From Synergistaceae bacterium UBA5560 (GTDB lineage: Bacteria > Synergistota > Synergistia > Synergistales > Aminiphilaceae), in contig DIMS01000056.1 of assembly GCA_002425685.1 (NCBI GenBank), forward strand, positions 1 to 64,000: DNA of 64,000 nucleotides, in the 5' to 3' direction. Within the stretch, counting starts at the first letter, position 1, and each line of letters starts with the position of its first letter. The translations under genes were made by a program, and so were the position numbers. The notes under the pieces are model-generated. The model ran no database searches. It was given only the letters and a program-made list of their open reading frames with translations, and was not told the DNA's origin. Shown one piece after another: positions 26,848 to 35,221 of the stretch.

Positions 26848-26993
26848 CACGAAAGGGGCTTTTCGTCCTCGTTGCAGATACAGGGATGGGGCTTTTCGTC
26901 GCCGTGACACTCCCGTATCCGTTCGGGCGAACATTCTCCGGGCTTGCCCTTCAGATGCTCAGGTTTTCTGCAGCAGCATTCCTTCTCACACAT
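26847..26993 (-). CDS. 48-residue eight-cysteine peptide, unknown function
   Basis: A very small gene between arsR and the ABC ATPase gene. The product starts MCEKECCCRKPEHLKGKPGE and contains eight cysteines (positions 2, 6, 7, 8, 21, 29, 38, 40) and three histidines in 48 residues, rich in Lys and Glu. Evidence for coding: AAAGGAG seven bases before the ATG, a start two bases after the arsR stop, and a stop overlapping the ATPase start. The composition suggests metal or metalloid binding, like a metallothionein or metallochaperone, but it fits no family I can name with certainty; I have an unverified impression of similar short proteins in other anaerobes. Confidence 0.75.
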   Translation of the reverse strand: MCEKECCCRKPEHLKGKPGECSPERIRECHGDEKPHPCICNEDEKPLS

Positions 26994-26995
26994 GG

Positions 26996-27358
26996 TCATT
27001 CTCCTTTCCCGAGGGGGTTGCCCTCATCAAGTGCTTTTTGCGCCGTTGAGACGGCGATGCCGTAATGTCCCTCTTCCGGAGGAGCTGCGCCGAAAAGTTC
27101 GAGTGCCGTGCCCCGCCATGCCGCTAGCGTCTCCTCGTTGATGGCGTAATGGACGAAATAGCCGCGCTTGTCCGCCCGGACGAGCGCAGCGGCCCGAAGG
27201 ATCCGCAGATGTTGGGACACCGCCGCGGGGGTGATGGACAAAGCTCGGGCGAGGGCGTTGACGCAGAGCGGACGCTGTCTGAGAAGGGCGATCATCCGCA
27301 CCCTTGTCTCCACGGAAAGCACTTTGAAAAGAGCGGCCAATTCCTCCGGAGTCGTCAT
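26996..27358 (-). CDS. ArsR/SmtB-family transcriptional regulator
   Basis: A 120-residue winged-helix regulator. The fold is clear: LAALFKVLSVETRVRMIALL, the recognition helix ALARALSITPAAVSQHLRIL, and the wing ALVRADKRGYFVHYAI. The classical metal box Cys-Val-Cys is absent; the only Cys is in RPLCVNALA before the recognition helix, so the inducer may differ from arsenite or cadmium sensors. AAGGAGG precedes the start. It heads an operon with the eight-Cys peptide and an ABC-2 exporter, and an inverted-repeat operator overlaps its promoter, indicating autoregulation. Confidence 0.92.
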   Translation of the reverse strand: MTTPEELAALFKVLSVETRVRMIALLRQRPLCVNALARALSITPAAVSQHLRILRAAALVRADKRGYFVHYAINEETLAAWRGTALELFGAAPPEEGHYGIAVSTAQKALDEGNPLGKGE

Positions 27359-27376
27359 GGTGCCTCCTTTTTATTT

Positions 27377-27421
27377 AAGTATCAACGCAGATACTTTAAA
27401 TCTCCTCTCTTCATCTGTCAA
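27377..27421 (-). promoter_or_regulatory. Promoter and operator of the arsR operon
   Basis: Minus strand: TTGACA (27421-27416), 17 bases, TAAAGT (27398-27393). An inverted repeat AAGTATC-6-GATACTT (27377-27396) overlaps the -10 and start point, the spacing expected of an ArsR/SmtB operator. Confidence 0.8.
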
Positions 27422-27782
27422 GGAGGGTGATGAGGTTCGCATTCGCGCTCTTCCCAATTGAAGGACGCACAGAAGCCTTTTTTTACGAACGAACCGAGAG
27501 AGTCAAGCAAAAAGGCCCCGAGGCCGGAAAGCCCGGACTCGGAGCCTGCGTTCATCTCCATGTGGACACGTAAAATTTCTTGAGCGCTTCGGAAGACCAA
27601 GGATAGATCGATAACACACAAGATCTCTCGCACAAGTGCGAGGAACGGATCAAAGGGACTTGATCGTCCCCCCTCATTTTTTGCATGTCATGCCTTCCGA
27701 GAGAAGAAGGAAGAAGGTGCGTCTCATCGTTGCCGGACGAACAACATACGGCTGCGGTCTGGCTCGGCTCGAATTCCGGCGT
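27399..27782. terminator. Intergenic region with minus-strand terminator
   Basis: Between the arsR promoter and the polyferredoxin 3' end. On the minus strand at about 27550-27508, AGGCTCCGAG pairs with CTCGGGGCCT around an inner CCGG/CCGG stem and is followed by TTTTTG: a strong terminator about 230 bases past the polyferredoxin stop. Nothing coding is visible in the remainder. Confidence 0.65.
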
Positions 27783-29192
27783 TCATCGCTTCAGCAGCCG
27801 CGACACGGCGTCCCGGATCTCCTGAACTTCCTTTCCAGATTCCACCGCCAACTCCTTGAGCGGACGGTCGAGGGAGGATTCTTGCGGCCAGTGTGCCTCG
27901 GCGAGGATGGCTGCGGGGTCGAGTCCGAAGGTGGACCCTACGTCGAGAAGGGTCATGGAACCCCGGATGCTGTCAGGGCTTGACGGAGGAGTGGAGGTAC
28001 TTCCGGGTTGTCCCGTAGTTTGTCCCTGCGAGGTTTCCCTGGACTCCAGGGAGGTGAAATAGGCGACGAGAGCATTCTTGACGGCCTCGTCGTTCACGCC
28101 GTCGAGTTTTTTCATGGACACGTCCCTGGGAGTGTCGTCGGGAAGTTCCGCTAGGGCGAGAACCTGTTCCACCGGCAGTCCGACGGTTTTTGCCGCCTGC
28201 TCGAAGGTCATCCAGCCGAAGACGCCCTCCACGGAACGGACCCCCGTGAGCGTACCCTCCGGCGGCGCGTAGAAGGTCGCCCAGTGTCCCGTCACTTTTG
28301 CGGTGCCGTAGGCACCAAAGAAAAAGAAAAGCCCCACGAGTCCCACCGTCAGGGTGGAAAAACGGCAGGGCGGTTTTTCCGGCTTTCCGGGAGCGGCGAA
28401 TTCCAGCGTGCGCGGAACAGGACAGGCGGCGATGCAGCGCCCGCAGGCAATGCATTCGCTGCTCACAGTTCGGACCGTTGTCATCGGATCGAGACGCACC
28501 GGGCAGGTCCACGTGCAGGCGGCGCAGGAGATGCATGTCGTCTCGTTCCGCTGGATCTTGGCGAGTCCGAGTTTCTGGAGCGGAGCCAGGAGTGCGCCGA
28601 GGGGACAGAGGTAGCGGCACCAGAAACGCTCGATCCAAAGAGAGGCGAGGAGCACGGCTCCGAAGAGGACTCCGTAGGCCCAGGGGCGCTCGAGAACACC
28701 CGCCCACCCTTCCGTGGCATGCATGGCCGCCACCCAGGGATCGACATCGCGCCAGGCGAGCGATCCTGTGCGCCAGGCAAGTCCCACCACGACCGCGAGA
28801 ACAAGGTATTTCAGCGCACGCAGTGAACGATCCACTGCCTCGGGAAGTTCCCTGCGCCGGATGCCCAGCCTTCTTCCCAGGGTCGCGCTCCACTCTCCCA
28901 GGGTGCCGAGGGGGCAGATCCAGCCGCAGAAGACACGCCCCACGAGAAGTCCTCCCAGCACGATTCCAGCGAGGAGGACCAAGGTGCTCGGGGCAGTGCG
29001 GCGGAGCCAGTCTCCGGAGGTAAAAACGCTGTACAGGCTCTCGACGAAGCCGAGGGGGCAATAGGCATCCACACTCCCCACTCCCTTGGGGCCACCCCCT
29101 AGAACCTGATGACGCCATCCAATCCACATGAGAAAGGCGAAAAAGCTCCCCTGTACGGCGTAGCGAAGCCATTGGGTCCGTTTCTCCGTCAT
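27783..29192 (-). CDS. Membrane polyferredoxin (NapH/NosR-like 4Fe-4S protein)
   Basis: A 469-residue integral membrane ferredoxin. Membrane helices surround three Cys-Pro motifs: DAYCPLG (Cys45), FCGWICPLG (Cys89/93) and CRYLCPLG (Cys192/196). Two cytoplasmic 4Fe-4S ferredoxin motifs follow: Cys220, 223, 226, 230 and Cys247, 250, 253, 257. The last 150 residues contain two copies of a small helical domain (GWMTFEQAAKTVGLP and GSMTLLDVGSTFGLD) linked by a Ser/Thr/Pro-rich stretch. Relatives shuttle electrons across the membrane to reductases. AGGAGG precedes the start. It is divergent from a cysteine desulfurase gene, which may help supply its clusters. Confidence 0.88.
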   Translation of the reverse strand: MTEKRTQWLRYAVQGSFFAFLMWIGWRHQVLGGGPKGVGSVDAYCPLGFVESLYSVFTSGDWLRRTAPSTLVLLAGIVLGGLLVGRVFCGWICPLGTLGEWSATLGRRLGIRRRELPEAVDRSLRALKYLVLAVVVGLAWRTGSLAWRDVDPWVAAMHATEGWAGVLERPWAYGVLFGAVLLASLWIERFWCRYLCPLGALLAPLQKLGLAKIQRNETTCISCAACTWTCPVRLDPMTTVRTVSSECIACGRCIAACPVPRTLEFAAPGKPEKPPCRFSTLTVGLVGLFFFFGAYGTAKVTGHWATFYAPPEGTLTGVRSVEGVFGWMTFEQAAKTVGLPVEQVLALAELPDDTPRDVSMKKLDGVNDEAVKNALVAYFTSLESRETSQGQTTGQPGSTSTPPSSPDSIRGSMTLLDVGSTFGLDPAAILAEAHWPQESSLDRPLKELAVESGKEVQEIRDAVSRLLKR

Positions 29193-29321
29193 TGTCGTTT
29201 TCCTCCTCTCAATGTTTCTTCTTATCAGCACTATGCTATTTCGGAGGTAATACATGCCTTTGTTTTTAAGCATACTCCTCTGGGGAACGCGAGAACAGGG
29301 GGAAACACTCTAATTCCGTGT

Positions 29322-29348
29322 TACAATAAATGATATTCCATATCATTT
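29322..29348 (+). promoter_or_regulatory. Operator and -10 element before the cysteine desulfurase gene
   Basis: TACAAT (29322-29327) is a good -10, with no clear -35. Directly after it lies a perfect palindrome, AAATGATAT-TCC-ATATCATTT (29328-29348), covering the expected start point. TGATA...TATCA outer halves recall Fur-family boxes, but the centre differs, so the regulator is undetermined. Confidence 0.6.
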
Positions 29349-29371
29349 GACGTGCGGCGAGGTGACGCTCC

Positions 29372-30544
29372 ATGGCGATCTATCTGAACAATGCGGCCAC
29401 CACCTGGCCCAAGCCACCCGAAGTGGCCGAGGCCGTGACGGCTTTTCTCGTCGAAGGGGGGGCGAATTTGGCGAGGGGAAGTGCCTCCAAGCGCGATCTG
29501 GGCACACTGGATCTGGTGACTACCTGCCGCGAGGAGCTGGCTTCCTTTTTCGGCGGCTACGAAAAGGGCGATCCGCGGTACGTGACCTTCACGGGAAACG
29601 TGACGGAAGCCCTGAATCTGGTTCTCAAGGGGTTCTGCAAGCCTGGCATGACGGTGCTCACCACTTCCATGGAGCACAACGCGGTGATCCGCCCTCTGCG
29701 ACGGCTTCAGGAGGAGCGCGGCCTGGAGGTGAACGTCCTTCCCTGCGACGACGAGGGATTTCTTCGCCTCGAAGAGCTGGAGTACCGCCTCGGCGAGGGG
29801 GCGGACCTGATGGTGCTGAGTCACGCGAGCAACGTCTGCGGCGCCGTGCAGGACCTGGAGGAGGTGGCATCCCTCTGTTTCCGGAACGGAGTGCCTTTGG
29901 TGCTCGATGCGGCCCAGACGGGGGGCGAAACTCCCCTTTCGGCGTCGTCGCTGAACCTGGCGGCTCTCTGTTTTACCGGACACAAGAGTCTGTTGGGACC
30001 TCCGGGCGTCGGGGGTGTGGTCTGGCGACCGGACTTCGCCCGGGAAGTCCTTCCCCTGCTGGACGGAGGAACGGGGAGCTTCTCCGCGGAGGAGCGGCAG
30101 CCCCTTGTGCTTCCGGACAAGTTCGAGGCGGGAACGCCGAACCTGCTGGGGGTGGCGGGGCTTCTCGCGGCGCTGCGGGAGGTACGGGGCGATGCCATGG
30201 CGGCCCGGAGGGCCCGGAAGAAAGACCTCGGAGAGATGCTGCGGCAGGAGCTGACGCGGATTCCCGGATGTCGCATCGCCGGAGGCGGGAACGACCCGGA
30301 GCGGCGGTTGTCCGTGGTGGCCCTCAACGTGGACGGATGGGACAACGGCACCCTCGCCTTCGAGCTCGCGGAGCGGTGGGGCATCGAAACCCGTCCCGGT
30401 CTCCACTGCGCTCCCCTGGCGCATCGGACGCTGGGGACCTTTCCGGGAGGGGCATTGCGCCTCTCCCCGGGGGTCTTTACCGAGGAGAGGGAGCTGCGGG
30501 TCTGCCTTGAGGGGCTGGCGACTCTTGCGAAGGAGCGACGCTGA
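29372..30544 (+). CDS. Cysteine desulfurase-family PLP enzyme
   Basis: A 390-residue class V aminotransferase-fold enzyme of the cysteine desulfurase family found in anaerobes. N-terminus MAIYLNNAATTWPKPP, Asp179 in LVLDAAQTGG, PLP-binding Lys205 in FTGHKSLLGPPG, and the persulfide-forming Cys346 in RPGLHCAPLAHRTLG are all present. It would remove sulfur from cysteine (or selenium from selenocysteine) for cluster assembly or thio-modification. No scaffold (IscU/SufU) gene is adjacent. The palindrome just upstream suggests repression by a metal- or redox-responsive regulator. Confidence 0.88.
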   Translation: MAIYLNNAATTWPKPPEVAEAVTAFLVEGGANLARGSASKRDLGTLDLVTTCREELASFFGGYEKGDPRYVTFTGNVTEALNLVLKGFCKPGMTVLTTSMEHNAVIRPLRRLQEERGLEVNVLPCDDEGFLRLEELEYRLGEGADLMVLSHASNVCGAVQDLEEVASLCFRNGVPLVLDAAQTGGETPLSASSLNLAALCFTGHKSLLGPPGVGGVVWRPDFAREVLPLLDGGTGSFSAEERQPLVLPDKFEAGTPNLLGVAGLLAALREVRGDAMAARRARKKDLGEMLRQELTRIPGCRIAGGGNDPERRLSVVALNVDGWDNGTLAFELAERWGIETRPGLHCAPLAHRTLGTFPGGALRLSPGVFTEERELRVCLEGLATLAKERR

Positions 30545-30617
30545 CGGAGTGGAACTGCAAAGGAGGTTTTCTCCGGAAAGCGGATTCCGATCCTGGAAAA
30601 AAGAGGAAGCGCAGTGC

Positions 30618-30663
30618 ACACATCCCGTCCGGGGAGATCTTTCCGGACGGGATGTGTCTTTTC
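30618..30663. terminator. Terminator between convergent genes
   Basis: A 15-bp perfect stem (30618-30632 with 30643-30657), a ten-base loop and CTTTTC. It ends the desulfurase transcript and overlaps the last bases of the convergent phosphatase gene. Confidence 0.8.
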
Positions 30664-31489
30664 AGCAGTTTTCCAGGACGTAGCGCTCCAGAGCGAGGGC
30701 GACGCCGTCCTCGTCATTGGATGTCGTCACCGCGTCGGCGGCATCTTTGAGGGATTGTCTGGCGTTTTCCATGGCCACGCGGAACCCCGCAGCCTCGAAG
30801 AGCTGCAGGTCGTTCTCCGAATCGCCGATGGCGAGGATCTCCTCCCGGGAGACGCCGAGGCGTTTGGCGAGGAGTGCCAGGGATTTTCCTTTGTTCACCT
30901 CCGGAGAGGCCATGTCCAGAAAGAGCGGATTGGAAATGGCCGCGAAAAGGCGATCCCCGAAATGGGCCTTCACGCTGTCCCGCATGAGAAGGATCTGCTC
31001 CTCGTCGTCGGCGATGGCCAGGAGCTTTGTGGGTGCATCCTGGGGAACATAGAGTTCGAAGCCGAGGGGAACGGGGTCGGTGAAGGCGAGGTTGCCGTAA
31101 TACCGGGATTTGTCGTTCTCCGTGTCCACGTAGAGCACGTCCCGGATGTAGCTTTGGATGTACCAGTGCCGCTCCCGGAAAAAGCGAAGAACTTCCTTGG
31201 CGAGCGCGAGATCCATGGGATGATGGAAGATGGTTTCTCCAGTTCGGGCTGTGCGGATCAGTGCGCCGTTGTAGGTGATGAGCGGCGCGTCGAGCCCGAG
31301 AGTCTCCGCCACGGGCGAGGTGGAACGGAACATGCGCCCCGTGGCGATGGTGAGCGTGACTCCCGCCTCGCCGCAGGCCCGGGCGGCGGCGAGGGTACGG
31401 GAGGAGACGGTATTGTCCGACCGGAGGAGCGTGCCGTCCAGATCGATGGCGACAAGTTTGTACTTTTGGGATGTGCATGCGTGGGTCAT
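30662..31489 (-). CDS. Cof-type HAD phosphatase
   Basis: A 275-residue HAD hydrolase, subfamily IIB (Cof). Motif I is AIDLDGTLL (nucleophile Asp), motif II TIATGRM, motif III Lys in NKGKSLALL, and motif IV AIGDSENDLQLF. The cap domain lies between about residues 85 and 195. Such enzymes hydrolyse sugar phosphates, pyridoxal phosphate or FMN; the substrate is not predictable. AAGGAGG sits six bases before the start. It lies downstream of ilvD in the same direction but after a strong hairpin, so it is probably separate from that transcript. Confidence 0.9.
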   Translation of the reverse strand: MTHACTSQKYKLVAIDLDGTLLRSDNTVSSRTLAAARACGEAGVTLTIATGRMFRSTSPVAETLGLDAPLITYNGALIRTARTGETIFHHPMDLALAKEVLRFFRERHWYIQSYIRDVLYVDTENDKSRYYGNLAFTDPVPLGFELYVPQDAPTKLLAIADDEEQILLMRDSVKAHFGDRLFAAISNPLFLDMASPEVNKGKSLALLAKRLGVSREEILAIGDSENDLQLFEAAGFRVAMENARQSLKDAADAVTTSNDEDGVALALERYVLENC

Positions 31490-31535
31490 GAAAGTCCTCC
31501 TTGGATTGCGTCGACGCCCTTTCCGGATGTACACA

Positions 31536-31573
31536 CACCGCCGCTCCGGTGAAACCTCACCGGAGCGGCGGTG
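31536..31573. repeat. Large perfect hairpin upstream of the Cof gene
   Basis: A perfect 17-bp inverted repeat (31536-31552 with 31557-31573) around a four-base loop, without a T-tract on either side. It lies between ilvD and the phosphatase gene. It may be a factor-dependent terminator, an mRNA end stabilizer or a protein site. Confidence 0.7.
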
Positions 31574-31639
31574 GACGAGAGAAGGGGTTCTCGTCGAACG
31601 CGGACCGAAATGATTACATCAAGTGTACTCTTTTTTCGT

Positions 31640-33301
31640 TCATAACTCCAGTACCGCCCCGCGGGCACCGCTGGTGACGAAATGACGGTAGCGGTTGAGG
31701 AAGGGGCTGTCCACGGGCTGCAGCTTTGGTGTCCAGGATGCCCTGCGGACGGCGAGTGCTTCTTCGGAGACGAGCAGTTCGAGCGTTCTCGCCGGAATGT
31801 CGATCCGGATGCGGTCTCCGTCCTTCACGAGGGCGATGGGACCGCCCGCCGCCGCTTCGGGGGAGATGTGCCCGGTGCAGGAACCCCGGGTGGCGCCGGA
31901 AAAGCGTCCGTCGGTGAGAAGGGCCACGCTCTTGTCGAGTCCCATGCCCGCCAGGGCGGAGGTGGGGGTGAGCATCTCCCGCATGCCCGGCCCTCCCTTG
32001 GGGCCTTCGCAGCGGATGACCACCACGTCGCCGGAGCGGATCTCCCCTTTCAGAATCGCCTGCGTGACCTCGTCCTCGGAGTCGAAGACCCGGGCGGGGC
32101 CCTCGTGGCGGAGCATTTCCGGGGCCACGGCGGACTGCTTCACCACCGCGCCGTCGGGGGCGAGGTTCCCCTTGAGGATGGCGATGCCCCCCTCGGCGTG
32201 ATAGGGGTCGCTCAGGGGGCGGATCACCGTGGGATCCAGCACCCGTGCGTTCACCACGTTTTCGCCGCAGGTGCGCCCCGTGACGGTGAGGCATTCGCCG
32301 GAGATCTTTCCCGCCGCGAGGAGCTGTGCCATGACCGCCTGGACTCCTCCCGCGGCGGCGAGGTCCTGAATGTGATGGGATCCGCCGGGGCTCATGCTGC
32401 AGATGTGGGGGACGATGCGGCCGATCTCGTCGAAGCGTTCGAGAGGAAGGGTCACATCCGCAGCCCAGGCGATGGCGGGAAGGTGCAGCGCCGTGTTCGT
32501 GGAGCCTCCGAGGGCCATATCCACGGCGACGGCATTGTCGAAGGCGTCTTTTGTCAGAATGTCCCTGGGGCGGATGTTCCGCTCCACCAGCGTCATGACG
32601 GCGAGCCCCGCATCCTTGGCGAGGCGCTCCCGGGCGGCGGTGACGGCGGGAATGGTGCCGTTGCCGGGAAGGGCGAGCCCCAGTGCCTCCATCATGCAGT
32701 TCATGGTGTTGGCGGTGAACATGCCCGCGCAGGAGCCGCATCCGGGGCAGGCGCAGTTCTCGATCTCTTCCAGCTCTTCGGCGGTCATGCGTCCCGCCGC
32801 GTGCTTTCCCACGGCCTCGAAGACGTTGGAGAGGTCGATGTCGCGCCCGCCGTGGCGTCCCGCCATCATGGGGCCGCCGCTCACGATGAGGGAGGGAATG
32901 TTGAGTTTCGCTGCCGCCATGGCCATGCCGGGAATGATCTTGTCGCAGTTCGTGACCATCACGAGGGCGTCCAGAGCGTGTCCCTGCACCATCACCTCGA
33001 TGGAGTCCATGATGAGTTCCCGGCTCGCCAGGGAGAATTTCATTCCGATGTGGTTCATGGCGATGCCGTCGCAGACGCCGATCACGGGGAATTCGAGAGG
33101 AAGCCCGCCTGCGGCGTAGACACCGGCCTTGACGGCCTCGACGAGACGTTCCAGGTGAACGTGGCCGGGAATGATGGAGTTGTAGGCGTTCACCACCCCG
33201 ATCCAGGGACGGCGGATTTCCCAGTCCGTGTAGCCCGCCGCCTTCATGAGCGAGCGGTGCGGTGTCCGATGGGGCCCTTGTTTTGCGAGATCACTGCGCA
33301 T
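31640..33301 (-). CDS. ilvD: Dihydroxy-acid dehydratase
   Basis: A 553-residue iron-sulfur dehydratase of valine, isoleucine and (through ketoisovalerate) leucine synthesis. Signature regions: [24 protein letters not shown] (cluster Cys), [20 protein letters not shown] (cluster Cys) and [15 protein letters not shown] near the C-terminus. Length is standard. AAAGGGGG precedes the ATG. It lies 114 bases downstream of a DctPQM transporter on the same strand, and the other ilv/leu genes are on the far side of that transporter, so ilvD appears displaced from the main block by the transporter genes. Confidence 0.96.
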   Translation of the reverse strand: MRSDLAKQGPHRTPHRSLMKAAGYTDWEIRRPWIGVVNAYNSIIPGHVHLERLVEAVKAGVYAAGGLPLEFPVIGVCDGIAMNHIGMKFSLASRELIMDSIEVMVQGHALDALVMVTNCDKIIPGMAMAAAKLNIPSLIVSGGPMMAGRHGGRDIDLSNVFEAVGKHAAGRMTAEELEEIENCACPGCGSCAGMFTANTMNCMMEALGLALPGNGTIPAVTAARERLAKDAGLAVMTLVERNIRPRDILTKDAFDNAVAVDMALGGSTNTALHLPAIAWAADVTLPLERFDEIGRIVPHICSMSPGGSHHIQDLAAAGGVQAVMAQLLAAGKISGECLTVTGRTCGENVVNARVLDPTVIRPLSDPYHAEGGIAILKGNLAPDGAVVKQSAVAPEMLRHEGPARVFDSEDEVTQAILKGEIRSGDVVVIRCEGPKGGPGMREMLTPTSALAGMGLDKSVALLTDGRFSGATRGSCTGHISPEAAAGGPIALVKDGDRIRIDIPARTLELLVSEEALAVRRASWTPKLQPVDSPFLNRYRHFVTSGARGAVLEL

Positions 33302-33415
33302 GTCCGTTTCCCCCTTTGCAATGTGTAGAACGAGATTCCCCCAAGCCCCTGCCGCCCGTGCAGCCCCTGCCTTTTCCGCGAAAGAATGAGCGGTTGCCTC
33401 CTCCGGACTGCGCGG

Positions 33416-34690
33416 TCAGAGAAGCAGCCGGGGAAGAAGGAGCGTGATTCCCGGCAGGTAGGTGACGAGAAAGAGCACCGCCACGAGGATGAGCACCATG
33501 GGCACGATGGCCCGGCTGATCTGCTCCAGAGTGAGTCCCGTGATGGCGCTGGCCACGTAGATGTTGATCGCCACGGGAGGTGTGGCCATGCCGATGGCCA
33601 GGCCGATGACGAGGATGAGCCCGAAGTGGATGGGGTCCACGCCGATCTTCTGAATGGTGGGCAGAAAGAGGGGCGTGAGGATGATGAGCGCCGACGCGGT
33701 CTCCATGAACATCCCCGCCAGGAGGATGATGATGTTCACCATGAGAAGGATCAGCAGAGGGCGGTTGCCCGCTAGGTTCATGAGTGTTCCCGCCACGGCC
33801 TCGGGGATTTGGTAGAAGGCCAGTCCCCAGCCGAAGAGCTTCGCCGTGGCGATGATGAACATGATCAGGGACGAGGTGATCCCCGCGCCCACGACGATGC
33901 GGTAGAACTGTTTCCACGTGAGGCTCCGGTAGATGAGGAAGGCCACGAGAAGCGTGTAGTCCACGGCGATGGCCGCCGCCTCGGAGGGGGTGAAGATCCC
34001 CGAGAAGATACCCCCGAGGATGATCACCGGAGTCAGCAGTCCCCACAGGGCGTTGCGGAAACGGCGCCACTTCTCCGCTCCCGGCACGGGGTCGCCCAGG
34101 GGATAGTCGTGCCGGTGGGCGATCCAGATGGCGTAGGCGATGAGCCCCGTTCCCATGAGCGCCCCGGGAAGGAAACCGCCGAGAAAGAGCTTCGCCACGG
34201 ATTCTCCGGCGATGACCGCGTAGAGCACCATGGGAACGCTGGGAGGGATGACCACGCCGGTGGTGCCTGCGCTGGCGATGAGCGCCGAGGAGAAGCAGAG
34301 GTCGTAACCCTTGCGCTTGAGCGAAGGGAGCAGAGCCGAGCCAACCGCCGCCGTGGTGGCCGCGCCGGAGCCGGAGATGGCGGCGATGAACATGGAGGCG
34401 ATGGTGGAGACGATGGAGAGCCCTCCCTTGATGCGTCCCAGGCCGCTTTCCGCAAAGGCCACGATGCGCTCCGAAATGCCGCCGCCGGCGAGGATGTCTC
34501 CGGCGAGGACGAAGAAGGGCACCGCCACGAGGGCGAAGGAGTTGTTTCCCTCGAAGAGGGTCTGGGGCACCATTTCCAGGGGAAAGCCGCTCGCCACGAA
34601 GGAGGCCAGCGCGGCGAGGCCGATGGAGAGTCCGATGGGAACGCCCAGGAGCATGAGCAGAAGGAAACTGCCGCCGAGAAGAAGTCCCAT
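33416..34690 (-). CDS. dctM: TRAP transporter large permease DctM
   Basis: A 424-residue, 12-helix DctM subunit. Features: LLLGGSFLLLMLLGVPIG at the N-terminus, AISGSGAATTAAVGSALLPSL, TTGVVIPPSVPMVLYA, and GMATPPVAINIYVA near the C-terminus. It is the ion-coupled carrier subunit working with DctQ and DctP encoded just upstream. AGGAGG is seven bases from the ATG at 34690; another ATG two codons earlier overlaps the dctQ stop, so the start could be either. Confidence 0.94.
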   Translation of the reverse strand: MGLLLGGSFLLLMLLGVPIGLSIGLAALASFVASGFPLEMVPQTLFEGNNSFALVAVPFFVLAGDILAGGGISERIVAFAESGLGRIKGGLSIVSTIASMFIAAISGSGAATTAAVGSALLPSLKRKGYDLCFSSALIASAGTTGVVIPPSVPMVLYAVIAGESVAKLFLGGFLPGALMGTGLIAYAIWIAHRHDYPLGDPVPGAEKWRRFRNALWGLLTPVIILGGIFSGIFTPSEAAAIAVDYTLLVAFLIYRSLTWKQFYRIVVGAGITSSLIMFIIATAKLFGWGLAFYQIPEAVAGTLMNLAGNRPLLILLMVNIIILLAGMFMETASALIILTPLFLPTIQKIGVDPIHFGLILVIGLAIGMATPPVAINIYVASAITGLTLEQISRAIVPMVLILVAVLFLVTYLPGITLLLPRLLL

Positions 34691-34692
34691 GG

Positions 34693-35214
34693 TCATTCCT
34701 CCTGGGGGAGGCGTTTCGCCTTCCACAATGTCAGAAGTCCCGAGAGAAGATGAAGGATGATGATGCTGCCGAAAAGGGGGTACATGAGATAGACCCAGCT
34801 CATGGAGATGCCCAGGGCCGGCGTGGTCTGGGAGCCCTCGGAGCGGACCAGCGCGGCGCCGTACCAGGCCACCACGGCGAAGAAGGTCACGCCCAGAATG
34901 TGCACGAGCAGGGCGAGGAGTTTCTGGAGCCCCTGGGGAAGGCGCTGCACCAGGAAGTTCACGGCCATGTGACTTCCCCTTTTGAAGGCGCAGGCAGCTC
35001 CGACGAGGGATGCCAGAACGAGGAGAAAGCAGGTGAGTTCCTCCGACCAGGCGAGGGCGGTGAAGAAGAAACGGCAGACCACCTGAAGCGTGGTGACGGC
35101 GATCATGAGGAGCATGAGGAAGAAGAGGAAACACTCGCTCGCGTCGTTGATGCGGTCGCTGAGAAGAAGGAGGAGGGGGCGAGGCCCCTCCTCCCGGTTC
35201 GTCGCTGCGGTCAT
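34693..35214 (-). CDS. dctQ: TRAP transporter small permease DctQ
   Basis: A 173-residue protein with four hydrophobic helices, the small membrane subunit of TRAP transporters. VVCRFFFTALAWSEELTCFLL is a typical DctQ second helix and loop. It sits between dctP (seven-base gap) and dctM. In the cell it stabilizes the carrier and contacts the periplasmic receptor. The N-terminal 17 residues are polar and precede the first helix, unexceptional for the family. Confidence 0.92.
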   Translation of the reverse strand: MTAATNREEGPRPLLLLLSDRINDASECFLFFLMLLMIAVTTLQVVCRFFFTALAWSEELTCFLLVLASLVGAACAFKRGSHMAVNFLVQRLPQGLQKLLALLVHILGVTFFAVVAWYGAALVRSEGSQTTPALGISMSWVYLMYPLFGSIIILHLLSGLLTLWKAKRLPQEE

Positions 35215-35221
35215 GACGCCC

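Noticed and set aside
31682..33328. A 548-codon plus-strand frame opposite ilvD
   Set aside because: Complement of a conserved dehydratase gene; repeated Gly, Asp and His composition is a by-product of third-position GC bias.
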